Made by a program: the position numbers and the translations under genes
Assembly: GCF_963678635.1 (NCBI RefSeq)
Contig: NC_087065.1
Coordinates: 43,217,430-43,281,429 of the forward strand
Source: Symsagittifera roscoffensis
Taxonomy: Eukaryota; Xenacoelomorpha; Acoela; Convolutidae
Direction of reading: 5' to 3'
DNA: 64,000 bases
Notes under the pieces: model-generated
The model's database searches: none
What the model was told of the DNA's origin: nothing
What the model saw: only the letters and a program-made list of their open reading frames with translations
Part shown: positions 20,666-31,130 of the stretch, piece by piece
How positions within the stretch are numbered: the first letter of the stretch is position 1
Layout: every line of letters starts with the position of its first letter

Positions 20666-21110
20666 GGCTATGCATCGACTATATGGCCCACATGGCAAGG
20701 GGCTTCATGGTTGACGAGGGATCAACTCCCCAGCAGAGAGTGAGAGCCGCTTTGAGCTCTGTGAGTGTGGCAATGAGCAACGTAGTTCTAACCTCTGTTC
20801 TCGGCATTGTGATGCTAAGTGCGGCTGGAAGTTTCGCTAACAGGAGTTTCTTCCGCTCTTTGTTTTTGATTTTTCTCTGCAGCTATTTTTCGGAGTGTGA
20901 TTGTTGTCCGCTGTGTTGTCAGTTACGGCACCACAAATGGCAGGCAGGCAGACCATAAAAACACAAAAACCGAGCGCTTAGTTTCTGTCGAAAGAGGCAG
21001 CCCTTCCTACAGGCATCTACGAGAAGCCCTTTTCTGACGACGACAAATATTCAACTTACATCGAAGCTAAAGCTGAAGAAAACCCAAATTACCTGGAAGA
21101 AGCTTGTTGA
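20666..21110 (+). pseudogene. Terminal exon copy 3, frameshifted in TM12
   Basis: The acceptor CTATTTCAG is intact. A one-base deletion near 20,886 (AGCTATTTTTCGG where intact copies have AGCTATCTTTTCGG) shifts the frame inside TM12 and leads to a stop at 20956-20958. TM12 and the tail are lost, so a spliced product would end in a Cys-rich nonsense tail. It carries Asp in FMVDEG and Leu in FRSLF, shared with copy 5. It is the only unit in which I see a canonical AATAAA (21227-21232) about 120 bp after the ancestral stop. Confidence 0.85.
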
Positions 21111-22433
21111 AGTGAAAATCTGACAGCATATTGACATTATCGTAGCAGGGAAAACTTTAGATAATGTGATTATTTAAATTTTTGTACAGATTTATTTCAA
21201 GCTTTCAAGTATAGTGGGCATATTTGAATAAAAGGTTTTGCACATTATTCATATGTAATATTAAGATAAAGTTTGTTTCTTAAAAAATCTTTTGTAAATC
21301 TTTTTCTTTAAGAGAATTTGAAAAGTATGTAATGTCACAGTGTAAATTTAAACACTCTCGATTGGTTATTTAAAAGTCCATGAATTGTTCGAAAAACTAT
21401 AACTTTCCTTTTGCTCCGAAAAAAAAAATTTTCTGATTACATGCAGGGCCCTTAAATTGATATACCGGCTTCTTTCACGACAGTATGTACCAATCTTGAT
21501 GGGGGAGACGCTATTTTTGGGATGAAACTTTTCAAAATGTGCCTTATTATGTCTTTTTGTCGTTTTTTTCCCATTATTTTGCCTGCGGTGCAGAAAGTTT
21601 TGTCAAAATAGTAGTGTCTTTATTGCGTTGTACGTCAGGGTCATAAAAAAAAGGTTTTGTACGCTTTTTACTATTAAATCCAATGTCAACGCGCTCAAGT
21701 AATCCATACAAATTGATTTAGGCAAATTAATTGGTACCATTTATTCACTACAATAGTTAAATATAATTTTCAGTACTTTTTGCTCCGATTTTTTAAGAAA
21801 GTGTCAAATATTTGTGTTCGGGTTTTTTCCTCAGAACTAGCTTTTTTGAGGTAATTTTTGTACCACCTGAGAGGTATTGACGTGCGCAGCTAGAAATTTG
21901 CAACAGTGATTCACCAGTAAATTTTTGAACAAAAATAGGGCGGTTGGAAAATTCCCAATATAATAAAAATTTCTGTTTGATAAAAACAGAGATTATGAAA
22001 AAATTATTGATTCCGGGTATTTTTATTGATTTCTTTTTTTTTAGACTCTTTTTTTTTACTATTTCAAAAAATCAGTATTTCTCAGAAACTACGCTATCGA
22101 TTATAAAAAAAGTAAAACCAAGGGGAAGTCCGCCCACACTGCTGTGTGCCTGCGTAATCTTCTAGGCTCTTTTAACTTTACTTCACTTTCTACAGTCTTC
22201 GAAAAAGTGTGTGGGTGAATTTTTGACCAACAATTTTGAACTTGACATTTTCCTCAAAAAGTACCCTTTCCAAATCTGTGAGGTTGAATTCTTCTCGTGC
22301 CGGATGTAATCGCAGCGTAGCGAACCAGAGCAAGCGTATTCTACTAGCCACTGCCTTGTTACGAATTGTCGCATGATACGAATTGTCGCCCTAACCAGAA
22401 AAATCAATAATCTCTGTGAAACCTCTATTTCAT
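21111..22433 (+). repeat. Inter-exon spacer between copies 3 and 4
   Basis: Same spacer family as 19,329-20,665 with numerous small differences. No independent gene; the short open frame at 21,944-22,165 is not preserved in the other spacers. Confidence 0.8.
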
Positions 22434-22879
22434 GGCTATGCATCAACTATATGGCCCACATGGCAAGGGGCTTCATGGTTGCCGAGGGATCAACTCCCCA
22501 GCAGAGAGTGAGAGCCGCTTTGAGCTCTGTGAGTGTGGCAATGAACAACATAGTTCTAACCTCAGTTCTCGGCATTGTGATGCTAAGTGCGGCTGGAAGT
22601 TTCGCTAACAGGAGTTTCTTCCGCTCTATGTTCTTGATTTTTCTCTGCAGCTATCTTTTCGGAGTGTGGTTGTTGTCCGCTGTGTTGTCAGTTGCGGCAC
22701 CACAAATGGCAGGCAGGCAGACCATAACAACACAAAAATTGAGCGCTCAGTGTCTGTCGAAAAAGGCAGCCCTTCCTACAGGCATCTACGAGAAGCCCTT
22801 TTATGACGACGACAAATATTCAACTTACATCGAAGCTAAAGCTGAAGAAAACTCAAATTACCTGGAAGAAGCTTGTTGA
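22434..22879 (+). pseudogene. Terminal exon copy 4, open frame but splice acceptor destroyed
   Basis: The whole frame is open to the stop at 22877-22879 and preserves TM11, TM12 and the tail (ending LEEAC). The acceptor, however, reads CTATTTCAT instead of CTATTTCAG, so the AG needed for splicing is gone. The exon-initial residues also change LCIDY to LCINY, losing the intramembrane Asp. Without a nearby replacement AG in frame this copy should be skipped. Confidence 0.8.
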
Positions 22880-24232
22880 AGTGAAAATCTGACAGCATAT
22901 TGACATTATCGTAGAAGGGAAAACATTAAATAATTTGATTATTTGAATTTTTGTACAGATTTTTTTTTCAAGTTTTCAATTATAGTGTGCATATTTGGAT
23001 AAAATGGTTTGCTCATTTTTCATTTGTAATATTGCGATAAAAATTGTTTCTTAAATAATCTTTTGTAAATCTCTTTCTTTAAACGAATTTGAAATGTATG
23101 TAATGTCACAGTGTAATTTTAAACACTCTCGTCTCGATTGGTCATTTAAAAGTCCATGAATTGTTCAAAAAAACTATAACTTTCCTTTTGCTTCGAAGAA
23201 AGATTTTTCTGATTACATGCAGGGCCCTAAAATTGATATACCGGCTTCTTTCACGACAGTATGTACCAATCTTGATGGGGGAGACGCTATTTTTGGGATG
23301 AAACTTTTCAAAATGTGCCTTATCACGTCTTTTTGTCGTTTTTTCCATTAATTTGCCTGCGGTGCAGAAAAATTTGTCAAAATAGTGGTGTCTTTATTGC
23401 GTTGTACGTCAGGGTAAAAAAAAAAAGGTTTCGTACGCTTTTTGCTATTTAATCCAAACGTCAACTTGCTCAAGTAATCCATACAAATTGGTTTAGGCAA
23501 ATTGATTGGTACCAATTATTCACTACAATAGTTAAATATAATTTTCAGTACTTTTTGCTCCGATTTTTTAAGAAAGTGATAAATATTTAAGCTCAGGTTT
23601 TTTCCTCAGAACTAGCTTTTTTTGACGTAATTTTTGTACCACCTGAGAGGTATTGACGTGCGCAGCTAAAAACTTGCAACGGTGATTCACCAGTAAATTT
23701 TTGAACAAAAATAGGGCGGTTGGAAAATTCCCAATATAATAAAAAATTTCTGTTTGACAAAAACAGAGATTACGAAAAATTTTTTGTTTCCGGGTATTTT
23801 TACTGATTTTTTTCCTTAGACTGTTTGGATTTTTTTTTGCTATACCAAAAATTCAGTATTTCTCAGAAACTACGCTATCAATTATAAAATAAAAATAAAA
23901 CCAAGGGGAAGTCCGCTCACACTGCTGTATGCCTGCGTAATCTTCTAGGCTCTTTTAACTTTACTTCACTTTCTACAGCCTTCGAAAAAGTGTGTGGGTG
24001 AATTTTTGACCAATAATTTTGAACTTGACCTTTTCCTCAAAAAGTACCCTTTCCAAATCTGTGAGGTTCCAAATCTGTGAGGTTGAATTCTTCTTGTGCC
24101 GGATGTAAGCGCAGCGTAGCGAACCGGAGCAAGCGTATTCTACTTGCCACTGCCTTGTTACGAATTGTCGCATAATACGAATTGTCGCCCTAACCAGAAA
24201 AGTCAATAATCTCTGTGAAACTTCTATTTCAG
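22880..24232 (+). repeat. Inter-exon spacer between copies 4 and 5
   Basis: Same spacer family. It has a small local duplication, CCAAATCTGTGAGGTT twice in a row at about 24,053-24,086. Confidence 0.8.
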
Positions 24233-24690
24233 GGCTATGCATCGACTGTATGGCCCACATGGCAAGGGGCTTCATGGTTGACGAGGGATCAACTCCCCAG
24301 CAGAGAGTGAGATCCGCTTTGAGCTCTGTGAGTGTGGCAATGAGCAACGTAGTTCTAACCTCAGTTCTCGGCATTGTGATGCTAAGTGCGGCTGGAAGTT
24401 TCGCTAACAGGAGTTTCTTCCGCTCTTTGTTTTTGATTTTTCTCTGCATCTATCTTTTCAGAGTGTTGTTGTTGTCCGCTGTGTTGTCAGTTGCGGCACC
24501 ACAAATGGCAGGCAGGCAGACCATAAAAACCCGAAAATCGAGCGCTCAGTTTCTGTCGAAAAAGCAGCCATTCCTACAGGCATCTACGAGAAGCCTTTTT
24601 ATGACGACAACAAATATTCAATTTACATCGAAGCTAAAGCTGAAGAAAAGCCAAATTACCTGGAAGAACCTTGTTGAAGTGAAAATCTGA
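24233..24690 (+). pseudogene. Terminal exon copy 5, frameshifted C-terminal tail
   Basis: Acceptor intact. The frame is open through TM11 and TM12, with changes LCIDC at the start and FRVLLLSAVL in TM12. A one-base deletion near 24,562 (TGTCGAAAAAGCAG against TGTCGAAAGAGGCAG) replaces the last ~40 residues by a basic, Ser/Thr-rich tail (KLKLKKSQITW) ending at TGA 24688-24690. It could in principle still give a full 12-TM protein with a different cytoplasmic tail, so it might be a variant last exon rather than dead. Confidence 0.75.
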
Positions 24691-25999
24691 CAGCATATTG
24701 ACATTATCGTAGCAGGGAAAATTTTAGATAACTTGATTATTTAAATTTTTGTACAGATTTATTTCAAGTTTTCAACTATAGTGGTCATATTTGGATAAAT
24801 GGTTTCGCACATTATTCATATGTAAAATTATGATAAATTTTGTTTCTTAAAAAATCTTTTGTAAATCTTTTTCTTTAATCGAATTTGAAATGTATGTAAT
24901 GTCAGAGTGTAAAATTAAACACTCTCGATTGGTCATTTAAAAGTCCTGAATTGTTCAAAAAACTATAACTTTCCTTTTGCTCCGAAGAAAGATTTTTCTG
25001 ATTACATACAGTGCCCCTAAATTGATATATCGGCTTCTTTCCCGCCAGTATTTACCAATCTTGATGGGGGAGACGCTATTTTTGGGACGAAATTTTTCAA
25101 ATTGTGCCTTATCACGTCTTTTTGTCGTTTTTTTCCCATTATTTTGCCTGCGGTGCAAAAAAATTTGTCAAAACAGTGGTGTCTTTATTGCGCTGTACGT
25201 CAGGGTCATTAAAAAAAGGTTTTGTTCGCTTTTTGCTATTGAATCCAACGTCAACGCCCTCAAGTAATCCTTACAATTTGATTTAGGCAAATTGATTGGT
25301 ACCAATGGTTCACTACAAAAGTTAAAAATCATGTTCAGTACTTTTTGCTCCGATTTTTCAAGAAAGTGACAAATGGTTGTGCTCGGGTTTTTTCCTCAGA
25401 ACTAGCTTTTTTTGACGTAAGTTTTGTACCACCTGAGAGCTATTGACGTGCGCAGCTAGAAACTTGCAACGGTGATTCACCAGTAAAATTTTGAACAAAA
25501 ATAGGGCGGTTGGAAAATTCCCAATATAAAAGTTTCTGTTTGATAAAAATAGAGATTATGAAAAAATTATTGGTCCCGGGTTTTTACTGATTTCTTTTTT
25601 TAGACTCTTTGGATTTTTTTTACTATTCTAAAAATTTAGTATTTCTCAGAAACTACGCTATCGATTATAAAAAAAAAGTAAAACCAAGGGGAAGTCCGAC
25701 CACACTGCTGTGTGCCTCGATAATCTTCTAGGCTTTTTAACTTTACTTGACTTTCTACAGCCTTCGAAAAAGTGTGTGGGTGATTTTTTGATCAATATTT
25801 TTGAACTTGACATTTTCCTCAAAAAAGTACACTTTCCAAATCTGTGAGGTTGAATTCTTCTCGTGCCGGATGTAAGCGCAGCGTAGCGAACCGGAGCAAA
25901 TGTATTCTACTTGCCACTGCCTTATTACGAATTGTCGCATGATATGAATTGTCGCCCTAACCAGAAAAGTCAATAATATCTGTGAAACTTCTATTTCAG
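24691..25999 (+). repeat. Inter-exon spacer between copies 5 and 6
   Basis: Same spacer family as above, with point differences and small indels. No gene recognised. Confidence 0.8.
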
Positions 26000-26447
26000 G
26001 GCTATGCATCGACTATATGGCCCACATGGCAAGGGGCTTCATGGTTGCCGAGGGATCAACTCCTCAGCAGAGAGTGAGAGCCGCTTTGAGCTCTGTGAGT
26101 GTGGCAATGAGCAACGTAGTTCTAACCTCAGTTCTCGGCATTGTGATGCTAAGTGCGGCTGGAAGTTTCGCTAACAGGAGTTTCTTCGGCTCTTTGTTTT
26201 TGATTTTTCTCTGCAGCTATTTTTTCGGAGTGTGGTTGTTGTCCGCTGTGTTGTGAATTGCGGCACCATAAATGGCAGGCAGGCAGACCATAAAAAAAAA
26301 CAAAAATCGAGCGCTCAGTTTCTGTCGAAAGAGGCAGCCCTTCCTACAGGCATCTACGAGAAGCCCTTTTATGACGATGACAAATATCGATTTCACATCG
26401 AAGCTAAAGCTGAAGAAAATCCAAATTACCTGGAAGAAGCTTGTTGA
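26000..26447 (+). pseudogene. Terminal exon copy 6, nonsense codon in TM12
   Basis: Acceptor intact. In the TM12 region TGTTGTCAGTT has become TGTTGTGAATT, turning a serine codon into TGA at 26254-26256, so TM12 is cut short and the tail is lost. FRSMF has become FGSLF. A small insertion in the following A-run also puts the tail out of frame. Beyond the stop the old tail is still recognisable up to EEAC at about 26,447. Confidence 0.85.
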
Positions 26448-27560
26448 AGTGAAAATCTGACAGCATATTGACCTTATCGTAATAGCGAAAACTTTAGATA
26501 ATGTGTTTATTAAAATTTTTGTACAGATTTTTTTCAAGTTTTCAATTATAGTGGGCATATTTGGATAAAAGGTTTTGCACATTGTTCATATGTAATATTA
26601 AGATAAAATTTGTTTCTTAAAAAATCTCTTGTAAATCTTTTTCTTTAATTGATTTTGAAATGTATGTAATGTCAGAGTGTAAATTTAAACACTCTCGATT
26701 GGTCATTTAAAAGTCCATGAACTGTTCAAAAAAACAATGACTTTCCTTTTGCTCCAAAGAATTTTTTTTTGATTACATGCAGGGCCCTTAAATTGATATA
26801 TCCGCTTCTTTCCCGCCAGTATGTACCAATCTTGATGGGGGAGACGCTATTTTTGGGACCAAATTTTTCAAAATGTGCCTTATCACGTCTTTTTGTCGTT
26901 TTTTTTCCCATTATTTTGCCTGCGGTGCAGAAAATTGTGTCAAAAGAGTGGTGTCTTTTTTGCGTTGTACGTCAGAGCCATAAAAAAGGTTTTGTACGTT
27001 TTTTGCTATTAAATCCAATGTCAACGCCTTCAAGTAATCCTTACAAACTGATTTAGGCAAATTCATTGGTACCAATTATTCACTACAATAGTTAAATATA
27101 ATTTTCAGTACTTTTTGCTCCGATTTCTTAAGAAAATGACAAATATTTTTGCTCGGGTTTTTTCCTCAGAACTAGCTTTTTTGACGTAATTTTTGTACCA
27201 CCTGAGAGGTATTGACGTACGCAGCTAGAAACTTGCAACGGTGATTCACCAGTAAATTTTTGAACAAAAATAGGGTGGTTGGAAAATTCCCAATATAATA
27301 AAAGTTTCTGTTTGATAAAAACAGAGACTTTGAAAAATTTATTGGGACCGGGTATTTTTATTGATTTTTTTTGAGACTCTTTGGATTTTTTACTTTTTCA
27401 AAAATTCAGTATTTCTCAGAAACTACGCTATCAATTATAAAAAAAAAATAAAACCAACGGGAAGTCCGCCCACACTGCTGTGTGCCTGCGTAATCTTCTA
27501 GGCTCTTAACTTTACTTCAGAAATACCCTTTCAAAATTGTGACGTTGATTTAAATAGATA
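26448..27560 (+). repeat. Spacer after copy 6, ending in a deletion and rearrangement
   Basis: Follows the common spacer until about 27,515. There the usual TTTACTTCACTTTCTACAGC is replaced by TTTACTTCAGAAATACCC, jumping ahead to the CCTTTCCAAATCTGTGAGG part of the spacer. After this point the ~168 bp repeat begins. Confidence 0.75.
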
Positions 27561-28640
27561 GAAACGTTTGTAAGAAGTTCAACTGTATAAGCGGTTACGC
27601 TCAACCTTTTTCGCACAAAAAGTTATGGCCATCAGAACAGTAAAATTTCCGATTTTTTGACCGGTTTTTGAAACGTTTTGACTTGGCTGAATAACCACCC
27701 TCCCGCATCTGAGATTCCAGATTCAACGGATAGAACAGGTTGTGTTAAGTTCCCATGCGTAAGCGGTTACGCCCAAATTTTCATACATAATATTATGACC
27801 CTCGGAAAAGTCAATTTTTGACCGTTTTGTGAGACTTCTTGAATTTTCTCAAAAACTACTCTCCAGAATCTCAGTTAATTGTTTCAATCAAAAACACGGA
27901 TTGTGATTAACTCCCCAACATTAGTGGCTGCGCCCAGTTTTTTCTACACAAAAAGTAATGGCTCTCGGAAAAGTCGAATTTTCGATTTTTCTCATGTTCT
28001 GTGAGTCTTTTTGACCTTTCTCAAAAATTACACTCCTTAGTATGATATTTTGGTTTCAATCGATAAAACAGATTGTGGAAAGCTCTTTTGCATGAGCGGT
28101 TACGCCCAAATTGTTTCACGCAAAAAATTCTGACTCGGAAAACTCAATTTTTCGAATTTTTGATCGCTTTGTGAGACTTCTTGACTTTTCTCAAAAACTA
28201 CCCTCCAGAATCTGAGTTTTTGATTTTAATCAATAATACGGATTGTGATACGCTCCCCAGCATCAGCGGCTACGCCTGATCTCTTCTAACCAAAAAGTAA
28301 TGGCTCTTGGAAAAGTCGATTTTTCCTGTTTTTTGAAATTTTTTTGATTTTTGTCGGAAACTACTCTCCCAAATCTGAGATCTTGGTTTCAATAAGTAGA
28401 ACGGGACGTGGGAAACCCATCAAATAAACGATGGCTGCCAATTTTTATCACACACTAATTTATGACACTGGGAAAAGTAAATGTTTTGATTTCTTGTCCG
28501 TTTTTTTGAAACATTTGACTCCTCGCGAACGCAACTCAATCTTATATCAAGGGTTTAATCGAGGCAACAGGTTGTGGGGAGCTTCCGTTCATAAGATACT
28601 ACGCCTTTTAAGATGTTCAAAAAAAATTGTTTCTCTGTGA
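27540..28640 (+). repeat. Satellite-like tandem repeat, seven diverged units of ~161-172 bp
   Basis: The landmark GCGGTTACGCCCAA (or variant) occurs at 27591, 27763, 27924, 28096, 28266, 28430 and 28594. Each is followed by an AAAAAGTTATGGCYCTCGGAAAAG-like part, a TTTTTGA..TTTTGAGAC part, TCTCAAAAACTACNCTCC and AATCTGAG, and then an AACGGATTGTG-like part. Units are moderately diverged. The CTCAAAAACTACCCTCCAAATCTGAG stretch resembles CTCAAAAAGTACCCTTTCCA and AATCTGTGAGG of the terminal-exon spacer, suggesting the satellite grew out of that spacer. Confidence 0.8.
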
Positions 28641-28779
28641 AAATTCTAAAACTACCAAAATTTCACTCATGTTTGAAAGCAATAACTAGGTTCTGGGTGA
28701 ATTACCAATTTCATCCCGCAGCACAACAATAAACTATAAAGTTATCAAGTTGTAAGATTTGATTGTAAGATTTGCAACA

Positions 28780-29100
28780 AAATCCTGTTTAATAAAAACA
28801 GATATTATGAAAATTTTTGTGATAGTTTTTTTTTAATTATTTCATTATTTTTTATAGGCTTTGGAAAAATTTTTCACTTTCTCAAAAAAATTAGTTTTTC
28901 AAAAAATCCTCTAACAATTTTTTTTTAGCAAAAATGGTAGCAATGAGAAGTCCGCCCACTACCCTGTGTGCCTGCATATTTTTCTAGTCTCTTTTTACCT
29001 CACCCCAGTTTCTAAAGCCTTCGAAAGAGTGAGTTTTGACCCATATTTTACCCTTCGAAAGAATGTGTTTTGACCCATATATTGTTTTCTTACACTTTCT
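28780..29100 (+). repeat. Relic of a seventh spacer unit without exon
   Basis: A diverged but collinear copy of the array spacer: AAAACAGATATTATGAAAA, an A-rich stretch, GAAGTCCGCCCACTACCCTG, TGTGCCTGCATATTTTTCTAG and CCTTCGAAAGAGTG. The last part is locally doubled (29,017-29,083). No terminal exon follows it. Confidence 0.6.
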
Positions 29101-31130
29101 ACCCTTTTTACTTTTTGTATAAATTACCCTCCCAAAAAAAAGAGGCTGCTAACAGTCTCGTAAAACTGTTTTGAAGGCATCTTTGGCTCAATAACTTCAA
29201 TTTGGTTAATGAAGGTTTGAATTCACAAGCATAGCTAACAAGTGCAGTGTCATAAAATGAAACTTAATTTTCCTTACCCAGATCGCAAATAACAGGGCTC
29301 ATTTGGTGGCTTTTTTCTGCATTGCATTGGCGATCAAGAAGCATATGTTGAACTTGCTTTAGTGAGGCTGGATGTTTAACCAGTTGGACACTACCCGCTT
29401 CTGGCGAAAGGTTGGTCTGGTAAGAGATCATCACACGCTTGTTATAATCATTGTAAGCGCAGCGAAGTGTTGTTGTTTAATCAAAGCGTTGATCCAGAAA
29501 GTATTGTTGGTCAATCAAATCAGTCAGGTTACATTATTTGACTATAAAAAACCAAAAAATGTCCTTTCTCGCAAATACATGAAGAGCTAAGAAGTTTTTC
29601 GGTTCATTCTCAAAAGCCCAAAAAACTGCCTATAATGTAATAATTTCGGGCCTAATCTCAGGCATTTGGGTGTAATACTTGCTAGAAAATATTTCACGGA
29701 GTTTTGGTTTAGTTAGACAATTTTTCTGAAGGATAAGTTGACCGTTGCTGCAGCTGAACCCCGTTTGTGTAACTAATAGCGCTAGGTTGAAGTGGTGGAC
29801 TTATCTTAGACAAAACGTGTCTAATAGTATCCTATTTTGACATTTTTTCCTCGAGTTTCTTTAATAAATGATTTTCATAAAAAAGGGAAAATATTTCTGC
29901 TTTCGGCGTTTTTGTATTCACTCAATTTTTCGTAAACTTTTACTGGCAATTAAATTTCGTTGACAATTCATGTTTGTACCACATCTGAACTATATCCTTG
30001 TCGTAAGCTCAATCCTAAAAAGATTATTTAACTGTGATTAGGGGCGGATCTAATATTTTCTCTCTGCATTTGAAAAAAAATTCAAAAATTTAGCGACTTT
30101 TTTTAGGTCGACCAAATTGATATTCTGAGCTCTCCCAAATAACTAATAAGACCCCATTTTGACGAATTTTTTTGCGCCACAGGTAAATTATAAAAAAAAA
30201 CAGACCAAAAAAGGCGTTTTCATGCACATTTTGGAAAGTTTTGACGCTACCCCCTCAAAGACGCTACCCCCTTTACAGACCAAAAAAGGCGTTTTCATGC
30301 ACATTTTGGAAAGTTTTGGCGCTACCCCCTCAAAATTAGTTTATTTCGGCGCCGATTTGAGCACAATGTTTTGAGTTGACGACTTATTTGGATCATTGAC
30401 GGTTTTTTGTGATTACGGACTATTTTGACGGATTTTATATAAACTTTTGTTTTGTGGTAAATAAGGCTTCTCCAGTTTTGAGGTTTTTCTTAAAGCAACT
30501 TGGGCGTCGAGAATTTTTGGAAATTAATTGATGTTTCTAAAGCTGGTCCGCTTGTGTATCGATCTTGGTAGGCTTGTATTGACTCTCGTCTACTGAAATT
30601 TTTGATCGATCTAAATCACTTTTGTGAGAAAAAAAACGGAAATTTGGTCAGCCTATGCGTGTCAATACATAAATTGACCGCCTCAACTCCACACTGGCTT
30701 AAATTTTCATAATACAGTTTCCGCATTATATATATTTTATAATATCTACGACAGCCTTTTGGTGGACAATAGCAAGAACTTAATGATTGAAAATTTCAGA
30801 TTTATGTTGCCAGTTCAGATGGTCGATTTCTTGTTTTCCTGCTGTTGCGATGGAGCCTAGTTCTGATGAGAATCACGGATGAACCAAGTTGAACTCGGTA
30901 CAGTAGCTACAGGGCAAGTGCTTTTTTTTCTGTTGACATTTTAAATAATTTTTAAAATTAAATCATTTAATTTGAAATAAAAATTGAGTTATCTTTCTCT
31001 TAAAAACTTCAATAATTAGATTATTCGCACGACCGTTCTTTAAACTTTCAGATATACATTCATTATTAAAGCCGATTATGGGCAATATATGCTATTTAAC
31101 TTTCGTAGTATTTGCTTTTAACTTTCGTTA
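29101..31130. other. Intergenic region
   Basis: No gene recognised on either strand. The only structure seen is the 75 bp direct repeat at 30,201-30,332. The open frames at 29,372-29,590 and 30,159-30,374 lack family resemblance; the second is made by the direct repeat. Confidence 0.6.
30201..30332 (+). repeat. Direct repeat, two copies with a 75 bp period
   Basis: CAGACCAAAAAAGGCGTTTT begins at 30201 and again at 30276. Both copies continue through TGCACATTTTGGAAAGTTTT and CGCTACCCCCTCAAA, with one substitution. The block ACGCTACCCCCT is additionally repeated inside the first copy. Confidence 0.9.

Larger units (their letters stand above)
16733..27560 (+). repeat. Tandem array of six copies of the Patched-related terminal exon with flanking spacer
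   Basis: Exon copies start at 17357, 18883, 20666, 22434, 24233 and 26000. Steps are 1,526, 1,783, 1,768, 1,799 and 1,767 bp. Units 1 and 2 share a left flank (16,733-17,227 and 18,259-18,753) absent from the others. Units 2-6 share a ~1.3 kb spacer containing the TTGATGGGGGAGACGCTATT block, the GACGTGCGCAG block and the TTCTCGTGCC block. All units keep the short pre-exon segment ACGAATTGTCGCCCTAACC and the acceptor region CTATTTCAGGGCTATGCATC or a near variant. The array ends in a modified spacer near 27,560. Confidence 0.93.

Noticed and set aside
26217-26582. 121-codon minus-strand open frame over exon copy 6
   Set aside because: Antisense shadow of the pseudo-exon and its 3' flank.
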